Positions 25,863 through 34,845 of a stretch of DNA of 64,000 bases are shown here, piece by piece (within the stretch, counting starts at the first letter, position 1; each line of letters begins with the position of its first letter). Position numbers and translations under genes: made by a program. The notes beneath the pieces are model-generated. The model had not been told where the DNA came from. It searched no databases and saw only the letters and a program-made list of their open reading frames with translations. The DNA is taken from contig NZ_CP040710.1 of NCBI RefSeq assembly GCF_005943945.1, positions 4,075,501-4,139,500 on the forward strand. The letters run 5' to 3'. This DNA comes from Aggregatimonas sangjinii (GTDB lineage Bacteria; Bacteroidota; Bacteroidia; Flavobacteriales; Flavobacteriaceae).

Positions 25863-26741
25863 TTAATTTAAATAGTTGGGTGCCTTCGGCATTTTATTAA
25901 AATCCTCTTTCTGGTGCTGTAGGTATACTTTGGCATTTTTTTCCTTTGCAAAGGCTTCGAAAGCCTCCATACTTTCCAAGGTCTGCTCTACATCGAAATT
26001 AAATATCGGAACTCTTTTGTGTTCCCGGTTCTCGTATAGATGGTATAAATCCCCGGTCAATAAGGTCGGTCCGTGAACAGGTAAATCCATATACAGTACT
26101 TGATGCCCCGGTGTATGGCCCGGCATCGATTTAATGACTACACTTCCATCCCCGAAAACATCCAAATCCCCATTTAGTTTTTTGGTCTTGTTCAGCGCTT
26201 TGATGGCATTGTAGTTATCGGTATTCGTTTTTTGGGATGTTTCACTGGTTATGGAGTCGTACTCTATTTCCTGTACCAGCCATGTCGCGTTTTTGAACAC
26301 ATTTGCATGACCGCTATGGTCGAAATGGGTGTGCGATAATGCAATAAAATCGATATCATCAACTCCCATTCCTATGGTTTTCAATTGGTTGACAACGGAA
26401 TCTTTTCTTGAAACCGTAAAAGCACCACTAGGGTCGGTAAACGGTTCCGGCATGCCTACCAGCGCTTCGGGAAGTCCCGCATCCCACATCAAATTACCAT
26501 CGGGATGACTGATGACGTAAAACGCATCCGCAAATTCTTTAGTCTGGCCTTGATAGGTGGTATCCTGCGAGAACAGCTCCAGGTTATTTACCATAACGGT
26601 ACCGCCATCGAATGTATACAGTTTCACATCGGGCTTTTTTAGCTCCTCGGAAGTATTCGCTGTCTGGGCATTTTCTTTTTTGCCTTCTTTGCACGAAAAG
26701 ATGCTTATCGCAATAACTACTAAAAATATATACTTCTTCAT
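25863..26741 (-). CDS. MBL-fold lipoprotein, N-acyl homoserine lactonase-like
   Basis: A 292-residue metallo-beta-lactamase-fold hydrolase with a lipoprotein signal (ISIFSC, C17). The metal motif SHTHFDHSGH (H137, H139, D141, H142), later GHTPGHQ and TGDLYH, and the front segment LMWDAGLPE resemble the AiiA-type lactonase group. It should be exported and membrane-anchored. The natural substrate is unknown; lactones or other esters are possible. It lies between sufB and sufC with short gaps (28 and 6 bases), which is unusual for an exported enzyme. Confidence 0.85.
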   Translation of the reverse strand: MKKYIFLVVIAISIFSCKEGKKENAQTANTSEELKKPDVKLYTFDGGTVMVNNLELFSQDTTYQGQTKEFADAFYVISHPDGNLMWDAGLPEALVGMPEPFTDPSGAFTVSRKDSVVNQLKTIGMGVDDIDFIALSHTHFDHSGHANVFKNATWLVQEIEYDSITSETSQKTNTDNYNAIKALNKTKKLNGDLDVFGDGSVVIKSMPGHTPGHQVLYMDLPVHGPTLLTGDLYHLYENREHKRVPIFNFDVEQTLESMEAFEAFAKEKNAKVYLQHQKEDFNKMPKAPNYLN

Positions 26742-26769
26742 TCGTTTGTATTTCTTGAAGTTTCGGGGA

Positions 26770-28215
26770 TTAACCGACCGAGCCTTCCAAGCTTATTTCC
26801 AACAGTTTTTGCGCTTCTACGGCAAACTCCATCGGCAATTTGTTCAATACCTCTTTGCTAAAACCGTTTACAATCAAGGCAATAGCCTTTTCAGTATCGA
26901 TTCCCCTTTGGTTGCAATAGAAGATTTGATCTTCCCCGATTTTACTGGTCGTCGCCTCGTGTTCTATCTGTGCCGATTTGTTCTTCGCTTCAATATACGG
27001 AAAGGTATGTGCGCCGCATTCATTCCCCATTAGCAACGAATCGCATTGTGAAAAGTTACGGGCGTTTTCGGCCCGGCTACCAATCTGTACCAACCCACGA
27101 TAGCTGTTCTGCGATTTTCCAGCCGAAATCCCCTTGGAGATGATGGTGCTGCGGGTATTTTTACCGAGGTGGATCATTTTCGTACCCGTATCGGCCTGTT
27201 GGTAGTTGTTAGTGACCGCAATGGAATAAAACTCCCCAACAGAATTGTTCCCTTTTAAAATACAGGAGGGATATTTCCATGTGACGGCCGAACCGGTCTC
27301 TACCTGCGTCCAAGAAATTTTCGCATTATTTTCGCATATGCCGCGTTTGGTCACGAAGTTGTACACGCCGCCTTTACCGGCTGCATTGCCAGGATACCAA
27401 TTTTGTACCGTTGAGTATTTTATTTCGGCATCGTCTAGGGCAATAAGCTCTACAACAGCTGCGTGCAATTGATTTTCATCTCTTGAGGGCGCCGTACAAC
27501 CTTCCAAATAACTGACATAGCTACTCTCATCGGCTATCACCAAAGTTCTTTCGAACTGGCCGGTACCTCCTTCGTTTATTCTGAAGTAGGTCGATAATTC
27601 CATCGGGCATTTTACCCCTTTCGGGATGTAGCAAAACGATCCATCCGTAAATACGGCCGAATTTAAGGCGGCGTAAAAATTATCCGTTTTTGGGACTACG
27701 GTCCCCATATATTTTTTGACCAATTCCGGATGCTCTTGAATGGCCTCGGAAATAGGCATAAAAATTATTCCCTTTTCGCCCAGGGTCTTTTTAAAGGTGG
27801 TCGCCACCGATACGGAATCCACAACGATATCTACGGCGACATTTTGCAGTTTTTTTTGCTCATCTACGGAAATCCCCAATTTTCGGTACATTTCCAGCAA
27901 TTCGGGATCTACGTCTCCCAACGTTTTATTGGGATCCGCTTTTTTGGGCGCCGAATAATAACTAATTGCTTGAAAATCGGGTTTTTCGTAGTTTACGTTC
28001 GCCCAATCCGGCTCTTCCATTTTTTCCCAAACGCGAAAAGCTTCCAACCGCCAATCGGTCATCCATTGTGGCTCGTTCTTCTTTTTTGAAATTGCCCGAA
28101 CAATATCTTCGTTCAACCCTTTTGGAAAAGTATCCGACTCTATATTCGTGTAGAAACCGTATTCGTACTCTTTGGTTTCCAGTTCTTTCTTTAATTCTTC
28201 TTCTGTATATGCCAT
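26770..28215 (-). CDS. sufB: Fe-S cluster assembly protein SufB
   Basis: The scaffold subunit on which the cluster is built, 481 residues as expected. Conserved parts include PEWMTDWR-like [46 protein letters not shown] and the C-terminal [18 protein letters not shown]. It follows sufA across a 131-base spacer carrying a dispersed inverted repeat. Confidence 0.96.
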   Translation of the reverse strand: MAYTEEELKKELETKEYEYGFYTNIESDTFPKGLNEDIVRAISKKKNEPQWMTDWRLEAFRVWEKMEEPDWANVNYEKPDFQAISYYSAPKKADPNKTLGDVDPELLEMYRKLGISVDEQKKLQNVAVDIVVDSVSVATTFKKTLGEKGIIFMPISEAIQEHPELVKKYMGTVVPKTDNFYAALNSAVFTDGSFCYIPKGVKCPMELSTYFRINEGGTGQFERTLVIADESSYVSYLEGCTAPSRDENQLHAAVVELIALDDAEIKYSTVQNWYPGNAAGKGGVYNFVTKRGICENNAKISWTQVETGSAVTWKYPSCILKGNNSVGEFYSIAVTNNYQQADTGTKMIHLGKNTRSTIISKGISAGKSQNSYRGLVQIGSRAENARNFSQCDSLLMGNECGAHTFPYIEAKNKSAQIEHEATTSKIGEDQIFYCNQRGIDTEKAIALIVNGFSKEVLNKLPMEFAVEAQKLLEISLEGSVG

Positions 28216-28345
28216 AAGCCCAGCCCCTAACCCCCAAAGGGGGAATTAATATTCGTTAAACTCAATATTGAACTCATTTCAACTATTTTTTACTGTTTAA
28301 AAATTTTGTAGCGACAGACTAGTTCCCCCTTTGGGTACTAGGGGG
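28216..28345. repeat. Inverted pair of a CCCCAAAGGGGG-type dispersed repeat between sufA and sufB
   Basis: CCCCTAACCCCCAAAGGGGG near 28224-28243 is matched in inverted orientation by TTCCCCCTTTGGG...CTAGGGGG near 28323-28345. A similar unit occurs in brnQ at about 36005-36026. The pair could fold the sufA-sufB spacer of the transcript into a long hairpin. Confidence 0.7.
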
Positions 28346-28346
28346 C

Positions 28347-28676
28347 CTATAACGAAAAACTCTCCCCACATCCACAGGTGCGTTGGGCGTTCGGGTTATT
28401 GAATACGAACCCTTTGCCGTTCAGCCCACCGGAATATTCCAAAACCGTGCCCACGAGGTACAAGAAACTCTTTTTATCTACGATAATGCGAACATCGTTG
28501 TCCTCAAAAACCTTATCGGTTTCACGCATTTCCTTATCAAAATCCAATTCATAGCTTAAACCGCTACAGCCACCGCTTTTGACGCCTACCCGAACATAAT
28601 CGCTGGTAGCATCAAAACCCCCTTCTGACATGAGGTCGATAACTTTTTTCTTTGCCGTTTCCGAAACTTGAATCAT
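28347..28676 (-). CDS. sufA: HesB/IscA-family A-type Fe-S carrier
   Basis: A 109-residue A-type carrier with the three conserved cysteines: GGCSGLSY (C37) and TCGCGESF (C101, C103). It transfers clusters to target proteins and is the first gene of the SUF series. A perfect -7 box lies at 28730-28737. The name sufA is by context; erpA/iscA-like would be equally valid by sequence. Confidence 0.92.
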   Translation of the reverse strand: MIQVSETAKKKVIDLMSEGGFDATSDYVRVGVKSGGCSGLSYELDFDKEMRETDKVFEDNDVRIIVDKKSFLYLVGTVLEYSGGLNGKGFVFNNPNAQRTCGCGESFSL

Positions 28677-28729
28677 TGTTTTCTACTATTTAAATAAAGA
28701 ATTTATTTGGTATGATTCTAAATAGCTTA

Positions 28730-28737
28730 CAAATATA
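28730..28737 (-). promoter_or_regulatory. -7 box TATATTTG of the SUF gene series
   Basis: A perfect TAnnTTTG match on the minus strand, giving a leader of about 45 bases to the sufA ATG. Confidence 0.5.
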
Positions 28738-28820
28738 CGCTATACGTCTCTTTTTATCACTAAACCTAACATTATTATAACTTATGTTCGGATAGTTGTT
28801 CTCTACTGAATAGTGCGCAT

Positions 28821-28850
28821 AAAAAAACGGCCAACATCAGAAGGCCGTTT
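28821..28850 (-). terminator. Intrinsic terminator of the 31.65-28.87 kb transcript
   Basis: On the minus strand AACGGCC and GGCCGTT pair around a 10-base loop, followed by a T-run. Confidence 0.75.
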
Positions 28851-28873
28851 CAAATCGATAAATCTCAGCTACT

Positions 28874-29060
28874 TTAATTGTCGTCCCCTATCTCTTCGAT
28901 GGTTTCGTCAATTTCCTCATTGGCCTCTTCATCCAATTTCTCACCTGCCTTTTCAAAAGTGCCCTTATCCTCTTCTACTTCCTTTTCGATGACGACGGTT
29001 TTTTCTTTGGATTCCCCGTTTGAGGTGAGTGTTGACAAGGTGAGGCTAGTACGAATAGTA
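28874..29060 (-). pseudogene. Frame-disrupted small acidic secreted protein (remnant or mis-started gene)
   Basis: An open frame ending at 28874 encodes an acidic, helical tail (VVIEKEVEEDKGTFEKAG ... EEIGDDN). The expected signal peptide (KHTVLLFVLAS) lies just upstream in a different frame, and no ATG precedes it. This looks like a short secreted protein broken by a one- or two-base frameshift near 29040, or a sequencing error. It lies between the propeller gene and its terminator, so it was probably the last gene of that operon. Confidence 0.4.
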
Positions 29061-29087
29061 AAACAGTATGTTTTATTCGTTGAACCG

Positions 29088-30443
29088 TTATTTTATGTGA
29101 AGTACGACAACGTCGGTTTTACCGTGGTTCGGAAAGTCCAGAAAATTTTGACTTGAGGTTTCCCCAACCAAAATGATACCGCCACCATCAGTTTCAAAGG
29201 CATCAAAACCATAATCCAACCCGTCACCACCGAAAGTTTTTTGCCAAACCATCTTGCCATTGGCATCGGTCTTGATCAACCACATATCATTTTCACCGGC
29301 ATTGGCCGAAACGTCCATACTCGTACTTTTTGAATTGCCCGAGATGATAAAACCCCCATCCGCACTCAACGAAACGCCTTGGGCGGCATCAAAGGCACCC
29401 CCTCCAAAATTTCGCTCCCAGACCAAGTTGCCTTCATCATCAATTTTGATCATCCATACATCGGCTTCGCCGTGGTTTTTGTTTACATCCTGATCATCGC
29501 TAAACGTATGCCCCACGACCACATAACCGTTATCGGCTGTTTTGGTGATATCGTAGGCGATGTCGATACCGGAACCCCCATAAGAATTCTGCCATATCAG
29601 TTCGCCTTCCTCATTTATTTTTACTACCCAAAAATCGTAGCTCCCACGGCTATTTTTGATATCAAAATCATCACTTTCGGAAAAGCCCGAAAGCACGAAA
29701 CCGCCATCTTCCGATTGTACGACGGCATGGGAACGGTCATTGTTGGTGCCGCCAAAAAACTTACGCCACTCCATATTGCCTTGCGCATCGAGCTTCGTAC
29801 CCCAAAACTCCCCAACACCATGGGCAGTTATAGAGCCATTGCCTTTTTCAGTATACCCGTCAGCCTGAGCGGAAGTAATATCCAAAAATCCCGAAAAAAA
29901 GAGTCCGCCGTCCTGTGTTTCGATAATATCATACGAATGGTCATGACCCGAAAAGCCAAAACTCTTTTCCCATTGTAAGGTGCCCTGGGCATCCAATTTA
30001 ATGACCCAATTGTCGTGAAACCCATTATTTACGCTTCCGTCACCATCGCTGCTCATGGCATAGCCGGTAAGGGAGTAACCTCCATCCGCTGTTTGCACGA
30101 GACTTTGCCCGCGGTCATCCTTACTACCACCGTAGGTCTTGCTCCATTCCAGATTTCCATCGCTATCTAATTTCAACAGCCAATAATCGTTTACGGGAAT
30201 GGTTTTGCCGGCGAGGTCCCCATCAGTACTATTGGTAAACCCTAGCACCGCATAACCCCCATCTGCAGTTGCAATTACGGCCTGTGCGGACTCTTCTCCC
30301 GAGCCCCCAAAATTCTTGGTCCACTCCAACTCCCCTAAAAATACCTTCTCCGATACTGGAACGGGTGCAACACCCTCGTCATCCGCAGTGCACGCCCCAA
30401 GAGAGAAAAGGATAATACTTATCAGTATTTTTTTTAAGCCCAT
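29088..30443 (-). CDS. Secreted beta-propeller lipoprotein with repeated GGSG-D motifs
   Basis: A 451-residue protein with a lipoprotein signal (LFSLGAC). It is built of about seven repeats of roughly 55 residues, each with a pattern like LEWxKxFGGSxDDxxxxVxxTxDGGYxxxGxTxSxDGD and a WxxKxDxxG ending. The repeats should form a surface beta-propeller. Function is unknown; similar proteins are common in gliding marine flavobacteria. It follows the choice-of-anchor B gene by 2 bases, so the two form an operon. Confidence 0.85.
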   Translation of the reverse strand: MGLKKILISIILFSLGACTADDEGVAPVPVSEKVFLGELEWTKNFGGSGEESAQAVIATADGGYAVLGFTNSTDGDLAGKTIPVNDYWLLKLDSDGNLEWSKTYGGSKDDRGQSLVQTADGGYSLTGYAMSSDGDGSVNNGFHDNWVIKLDAQGTLQWEKSFGFSGHDHSYDIIETQDGGLFFSGFLDITSAQADGYTEKGNGSITAHGVGEFWGTKLDAQGNMEWRKFFGGTNNDRSHAVVQSEDGGFVLSGFSESDDFDIKNSRGSYDFWVVKINEEGELIWQNSYGGSGIDIAYDITKTADNGYVVVGHTFSDDQDVNKNHGEADVWMIKIDDEGNLVWERNFGGGAFDAAQGVSLSADGGFIISGNSKSTSMDVSANAGENDMWLIKTDANGKMVWQKTFGGDGLDYGFDAFETDGGGIILVGETSSQNFLDFPNHGKTDVVVLHIK

Positions 30444-30445
30444 TC

Positions 30446-31654
30446 CTAATTCGATTTTTGAATGACAAAAAGTCCCCTATCGATATCACTCACTACGATC
30501 TTTCCACTTGAGAAATAGGGGTAGACGTTCCAAACCCCATCAAAGGCCGCATTATCGTTCGACGGAAAGGTGTCGAAGAACCCCTTTTCGGTGATGATAC
30601 GGTTTGCAATGCCTGAAATATCAAGAACACGCACTCCTGCACGATAGCTAGCCAGGAAAAACTCATCTCCCTTTACATAGCCATTATGGTCGATAGCGCT
30701 ATTGGTTCCTAGATATTCCTCATGAACCACGGGATTTTCCAAATCGGAAAAATCGAAAATTATCGTCCTTGTCCGAAAACCGCGCTCCGTCTCATCCAAT
30801 TCATCCCCTAGTAAAAAGTACCGCTGGTCCTCCGTAAACCAGCCTTGATGGGTATAGCCGATATTCGAATAGTTTATAGTAGAAATGGCAGTAGGATTGT
30901 TTTTGTCGGATACATCGGCGATAACCACTTCATTCTCATTTGCACCGATGAAAATCTCCTTTCCTTGATGTTCGGTATCGGGACCATTGTAGGTAACCAC
31001 CTGTGCGTCATGAGCGTAGCCCCTTTCGGAATAACCATTCTCGGCCAGTGGATTCTTCGGGTCCTGGATGTTCAAAAAATGAACGCCGCCATTAAAGGCA
31101 TCATTCCGGGCGGTACCTACCGCATACGCATAGCCGGATGCCTCATTGATTACGATATTGTGGGCATTCCCAAATCCGGTATAGCGGGCATCTGCCTCAA
31201 AGATTTGGGGCGTGTCGGTAACCGTTCGGAGTTTTGTCAGATCGAATACCTGCATACCATGGCCTGAAGCCTCCGAAACTATAAACGCATGGTCTCTATA
31301 TACTTTTACATCGCGCCACGAACTTGGTCCAGTGGCGGAAGGAAGTTTCCCCAAATACGACAAACCATCGGAGATATCAACGAAGACGGTACCATTGTCT
31401 ACACCCATAATGGCATATTCCCTTCCCGTTGAGCTATCCGTCCATCCCCAACTATCGTTACCAGAACCGGCATCGAAGGTGTCCAAAGAAATGTTGCCGA
31501 CCAAATCATAGCCGCTACAGGGGTACACCCCTGCCATTCCATTCTCACAAGGTATAAAACCAGATAGGTCTACCTCCGGCGCAGGATTACCATCGTCAGG
31601 ATCGCAAGCAAAGACAAAAACTAGCAATAGTAGGTAGAACGGGCGTTTCTTCAT
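30446..31654 (-). CDS. Choice-of-anchor B / LVIVD-repeat lipoprotein
   Basis: A 402-residue lipoprotein (LLVFVFAC signal) with LVIVD-like propeller repeats. The segment YPCSGYDLVGNISLDTF followed by NDSWGWTDSSTGREYAIMG is characteristic of the choice-of-anchor B family. Later repeats contain VFDLTKLR, IADVSDKNNP and VLDISGIAN. It is exposed on the cell surface or in the periplasm, with unknown ligand. It starts the operon with the 29088 gene. Confidence 0.88.
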   Translation of the reverse strand: MKKRPFYLLLLVFVFACDPDDGNPAPEVDLSGFIPCENGMAGVYPCSGYDLVGNISLDTFDAGSGNDSWGWTDSSTGREYAIMGVDNGTVFVDISDGLSYLGKLPSATGPSSWRDVKVYRDHAFIVSEASGHGMQVFDLTKLRTVTDTPQIFEADARYTGFGNAHNIVINEASGYAYAVGTARNDAFNGGVHFLNIQDPKNPLAENGYSERGYAHDAQVVTYNGPDTEHQGKEIFIGANENEVVIADVSDKNNPTAISTINYSNIGYTHQGWFTEDQRYFLLGDELDETERGFRTRTIIFDFSDLENPVVHEEYLGTNSAIDHNGYVKGDEFFLASYRAGVRVLDISGIANRIITEKGFFDTFPSNDNAAFDGVWNVYPYFSSGKIVVSDIDRGLFVIQKSN

Positions 31655-31839
31655 AGCGATTTTACTTTTATGACCAAAGATAGAATATCTTGAGGAACGG
31701 ATACGATGGTAAAACAGCCGTATGGCCGTTTACCCTACTGTGGATTATTTAGAAGTTCTTTGTGAACATGCTCTTGCATAAAAAACGTTAGTAGCGCCGA
31801 TAAAGTACACTAACACCAAAATACCCTTATTTTTGCATC

Positions 31840-32886
31840 ATGTTAGAAGATAAAAAACAAGAACGGATTTCCTTGGAAACCCTAGGGGAGTTCGGATTGA
31901 TACGTCATTTGACCGAACATTTTACCATACGGCATAAATCGACCCTCAAAGGTATCGGAGATGATGCGGCCGTCTTAGATTTTACGGACAAAACTGTGCT
32001 GACCACTGACCTTTTGGTTGAGGGTGTGCACTTTGACCTCAGCTATATGCCACTCAAACATTTGGGATACAAGGCAATTGCGGTCAACCTATCCGACGTA
32101 TATGCAATGAACGCAAAGGCCACTCAGGTTACGGTTTCGATAGCGGTTTCGAATCGTTTTCCACTGGAGGCACTCGAGGAACTATATGCCGGGATCGCCT
32201 TGGCCTGCAAAAAGTTCGGGGTAGACCTGGTAGGGGGCGATACGACTTCATCCCAAAAAGGAATGCTGATCAGTATTACCGCCTTGGGTGAGGCCAAGGA
32301 AGCCGATATTGTCTACCGCAGCGGTGCAAAACCGAACGACCTTTTGGTCGTATCCGGAGATTTGGGTGGCGCATACATGGGGCTACAGGTGCTGGAGCGG
32401 GAAAAAGAGGTTTTTAAAGTCAATCCGAACAACCAGCCCGATTTGGAACCGTATTCCTATATCGTGGAACGACAATTGAAACCTGAAGCACGAAAGGACA
32501 TTCCGGAGTTATTGAAAGCCTTAGTTGTACGACCCACCGCGATGATCGATATTAGCGACGGCCTCTCTTCTGAAATCCTGCACCTGTGTCAAGAAAGCAA
32601 GGTAGGCTGCAATTTGTTCGAAGAAAAAATACCTTTGGATCCTACGGTTATTGCGGCATGCGAGGAATTTTCTATGGATAGTACCTTAGTCGCCCTGAGT
32701 GGTGGTGAAGACTACGAACTGCTCTTTACCATCGACCAGCAAGATTTCGATAAAATAAAGGGAAATCCGCATTTGACGGTGGTGGGCCATATGACCGATG
32801 CCTCGGAAGGAACGCATCTGGTTACGAGAGCGAACACTAAAATTCCTTTAACGGCCCAGGGCTGGAATTCTTTTGAGTCTGAATGA
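31840..32886 (+). CDS. thiL: Thiamine-monophosphate kinase
   Basis: ThiL phosphorylates thiamine phosphate to thiamine diphosphate. The 348-residue protein has the N-terminal GEFGLIRHL, the metal/ATP segment GIGDDAAVLD, TTDLLVEGVHFDL, the VGGDTT loop and the C-terminal SGGEDYELLFT. Length is slightly above average but normal for Bacteroidetes. No other thiamine gene is nearby. The alpha/beta hydrolase gene follows after 33 bases. Confidence 0.95.
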   Translation: MLEDKKQERISLETLGEFGLIRHLTEHFTIRHKSTLKGIGDDAAVLDFTDKTVLTTDLLVEGVHFDLSYMPLKHLGYKAIAVNLSDVYAMNAKATQVTVSIAVSNRFPLEALEELYAGIALACKKFGVDLVGGDTTSSQKGMLISITALGEAKEADIVYRSGAKPNDLLVVSGDLGGAYMGLQVLEREKEVFKVNPNNQPDLEPYSYIVERQLKPEARKDIPELLKALVVRPTAMIDISDGLSSEILHLCQESKVGCNLFEEKIPLDPTVIAACEEFSMDSTLVALSGGEDYELLFTIDQQDFDKIKGNPHLTVVGHMTDASEGTHLVTRANTKIPLTAQGWNSFESE

Positions 32887-32919
32887 AATATCTTTTTTGA
32901 ACATGAAGTCAAGCCTCGT

Positions 32920-33960
32920 ATGAAAATCCTAAAAAAAGCCTTCAAAATTTTCGGTTTGGTCGTATTAGCGCTGATGGCATCGATATGTATCTATGCCTGT
33001 GCCTCGGTTCCTAAGCTTTCGAAGTCTGACAAGGCGATGATCGCTGCTGTAATGCAAGCGCCCCTACCGGAACTTGTTAACGGGGAAACCGGCTTTGCCG
33101 ATTCGCAATCACACCGCATCTGGTACGAGCGTATTCGACCCGAAAAGAATGTAAAAGGTAGCGTTCTTTTGATCATGGGCCACGGGAACGACGCCCTCAG
33201 CTGGCCCCCGGATTTTATTTCGGGCTTTACAGATCAAGGCTATGAAGTGATTCGTTTCGACCATCGCGGTACCGGTTTGTCTACTTCCACCGAAAAATGG
33301 AAAAAGAAAAATGCCTATACCCTGACCGATATGTCTGAGGATGTCATTGCCATCTTAAACACAATTGGACTTAAAAAAGCCCATATTGTCGGAGTTTCCA
33401 TGGGAGGAATGATCGCACAGCTGGTCGCGATCAACCATCCCGAAAAAATCGAAACCCTTAGCTTGATCATGACCACCGGCGATGCCTTGGGCGAGGAGCC
33501 CGAGCCCATGTCGGAAGAGTTGTTACCTAAAATGATCAGCGCCGTTCTGAAACACGGTGTTTTTGGTGGTAAAAAAGGAAAAATCAAACTACAGCTCGTT
33601 CAGCGCAAACTGTTGATGGGCGATGCCACTGGAGATATAGATGTGCAAGAAATGGCAGAAACCTCGCTTTACAATCAAGTGAAAAGGGATGGGTATCATT
33701 TTATCACGGCCAGACACCATCAGCAAGCCATTCTCTTATCATCTTCACGTTATGCCCCACTTCAAAAAATACAGCTTCCAACATTGGTCATCCATGGGGA
33801 GCTAGATCCGGTCATCCCAATCTCCCACGGTAAAAAGTTGGCGGAAACCATCCCCAATACATCGCATTTTTGGGTAGCGAATATGGGCCATGACCTTCCC
33901 GAAGCCGCCATTCCCGAAATTTGTGAAGAAATGATGCTACATTTTGAGCAATCGAAATAA
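32920..33960 (+). CDS. Alpha/beta hydrolase lipoprotein
   Basis: A 346-residue alpha/beta-hydrolase with the oxyanion region MGHGNDALSWPP, FDHRGTG, the nucleophile elbow GVSMGG (S160), the acid HGELDPVIP and the histidine NMGHDLP. The N-terminus has a membrane segment ending in IYACAS, a probable lipobox (C27). A cap domain lies between about 190 and 260. The substrate is unknown. Confidence 0.88.
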   Translation: MKILKKAFKIFGLVVLALMASICIYACASVPKLSKSDKAMIAAVMQAPLPELVNGETGFADSQSHRIWYERIRPEKNVKGSVLLIMGHGNDALSWPPDFISGFTDQGYEVIRFDHRGTGLSTSTEKWKKKNAYTLTDMSEDVIAILNTIGLKKAHIVGVSMGGMIAQLVAINHPEKIETLSLIMTTGDALGEEPEPMSEELLPKMISAVLKHGVFGGKKGKIKLQLVQRKLLMGDATGDIDVQEMAETSLYNQVKRDGYHFITARHHQQAILLSSSRYAPLQKIQLPTLVIHGELDPVIPISHGKKLAETIPNTSHFWVANMGHDLPEAAIPEICEEMMLHFEQSK

Positions 33961-34074
33961 AAACCATGAAAAACCCCGGCACCTGGGAAACTTCGGACAC
34001 CTATCTGCCGCTGTCACGACATGGTACGGTTTCTAATTTTCCCCACCCTAAGCCTTATGCAATCCGCTGCTTTA

Positions 34075-34106
34075 AAAACAAAAACCCCGACACAAAAGTG
34101 TCGGGG
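34075..34106 (-). terminator. Intrinsic terminator (stem CCCCGACAC/GTGTCGGGG)
   Basis: A 9-bp perfect stem with a 4-base loop. The T-run follows on the minus strand, so it most likely ends the transcript of the 34273 gene. Confidence 0.85.
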
Positions 34107-34272
34107 CGTATAAAAATTCCTAAAAATTAAAGGGCAATCCAACTTTACCATTGTGGGGCGAACGATAATAAAGTTATAGTGATCGGCTTCATTTTCAGGA
34201 AATTCCGTAGTTGCGGTCCACTGAGCACAGCAAGACCTTGCCAAAGCATTGGGAATCCCATATTTCGGAGGC

Positions 34273-34491
34273 TTACGCTACTTGTTGTGCGTCTCTATGC
34301 CTTCTCTGATAAATACGTTCCAAGGTGTTATTGATATCCTGTAATTCAGGAGTAAGTGCAGAAAGGTTTCCGCTTACATCTGTCGTCACTTGCTTATTAC
34401 AATGAATACATTTGTACTCTTTGATGTGCTGTGTCACTTTCTTTGAAACGGAATAGTGATGTCCGAAGAGGTTACAAAATACTTTTTTCAT
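34273..34491 (-). CDS. Small zinc-ribbon-like protein
   Basis: A 72-residue protein with Cys/His spacing suggestive of one zinc site: CNLFGHHY near the start and YKCIHCNKQVTTD at about 29-41. The C-terminal half is helical and charged. It has its own terminator downstream. Function unknown. Confidence 0.6.
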   Translation of the reverse strand: MKKVFCNLFGHHYSVSKKVTQHIKEYKCIHCNKQVTTDVSGNLSALTPELQDINNTLERIYQRRHRDAQQVA

Positions 34492-34845
34492 GCGAGTAGG
34501 TTTAAAACGTTCCGGAACATGTGGGGAATCCCGGAGCGAGGAATTCTTAGATTTGGCTCACTTTGAAAACATCCTCTTTGCGAATGCTTTTAAATCAAAC
34601 GGCAAACCCCTTATTTTTATTTGAAAAAAAATCCTGAACTACCAATTTTTTCGATGAACGGGATATTTTTCGATAAAAAGATACAAATGATCGACAAATC
34701 GCACTGTAAAGGTTATCAACAATTTAGGCCCTTTATAATTATTAAATTCTAAGCAACACCGTTTAAAATTTACGATTTGCATATCTTTCAGGCTTAACCC
34801 AGAATGGTTGATAAACTCTTTTTAAGTTTACAACTTTAGTTGCCA
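34492..34845. other. Intergenic region between the divergent zinc-ribbon gene and brnQ
   Basis: AT-rich, non-coding on both strands. It should hold the promoters of both genes, but no TTG/TAnnTTTG pair with normal spacing was found. A TAAGTTTA at 34823-34830 is the closest -7 candidate for brnQ. Confidence 0.5.

Noticed and set aside
29379-29978. A 199-codon plus-strand open frame
   Set aside because: Antisense to the repeat-rich propeller gene; its length is a by-product of the repeated codon pattern.
34014-34244. A 76-codon minus-strand open frame
   Set aside because: It overlaps the strong terminator at 34075-34106 and has a composition unlike the neighbouring proteins, with no signal or domain.
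34712-34722. A DnaA-box-like TTATCAACA
   Set aside because: One isolated imperfect match; no cluster of boxes, no dnaA/dnaN neighbours and no GC-skew evidence for an origin.
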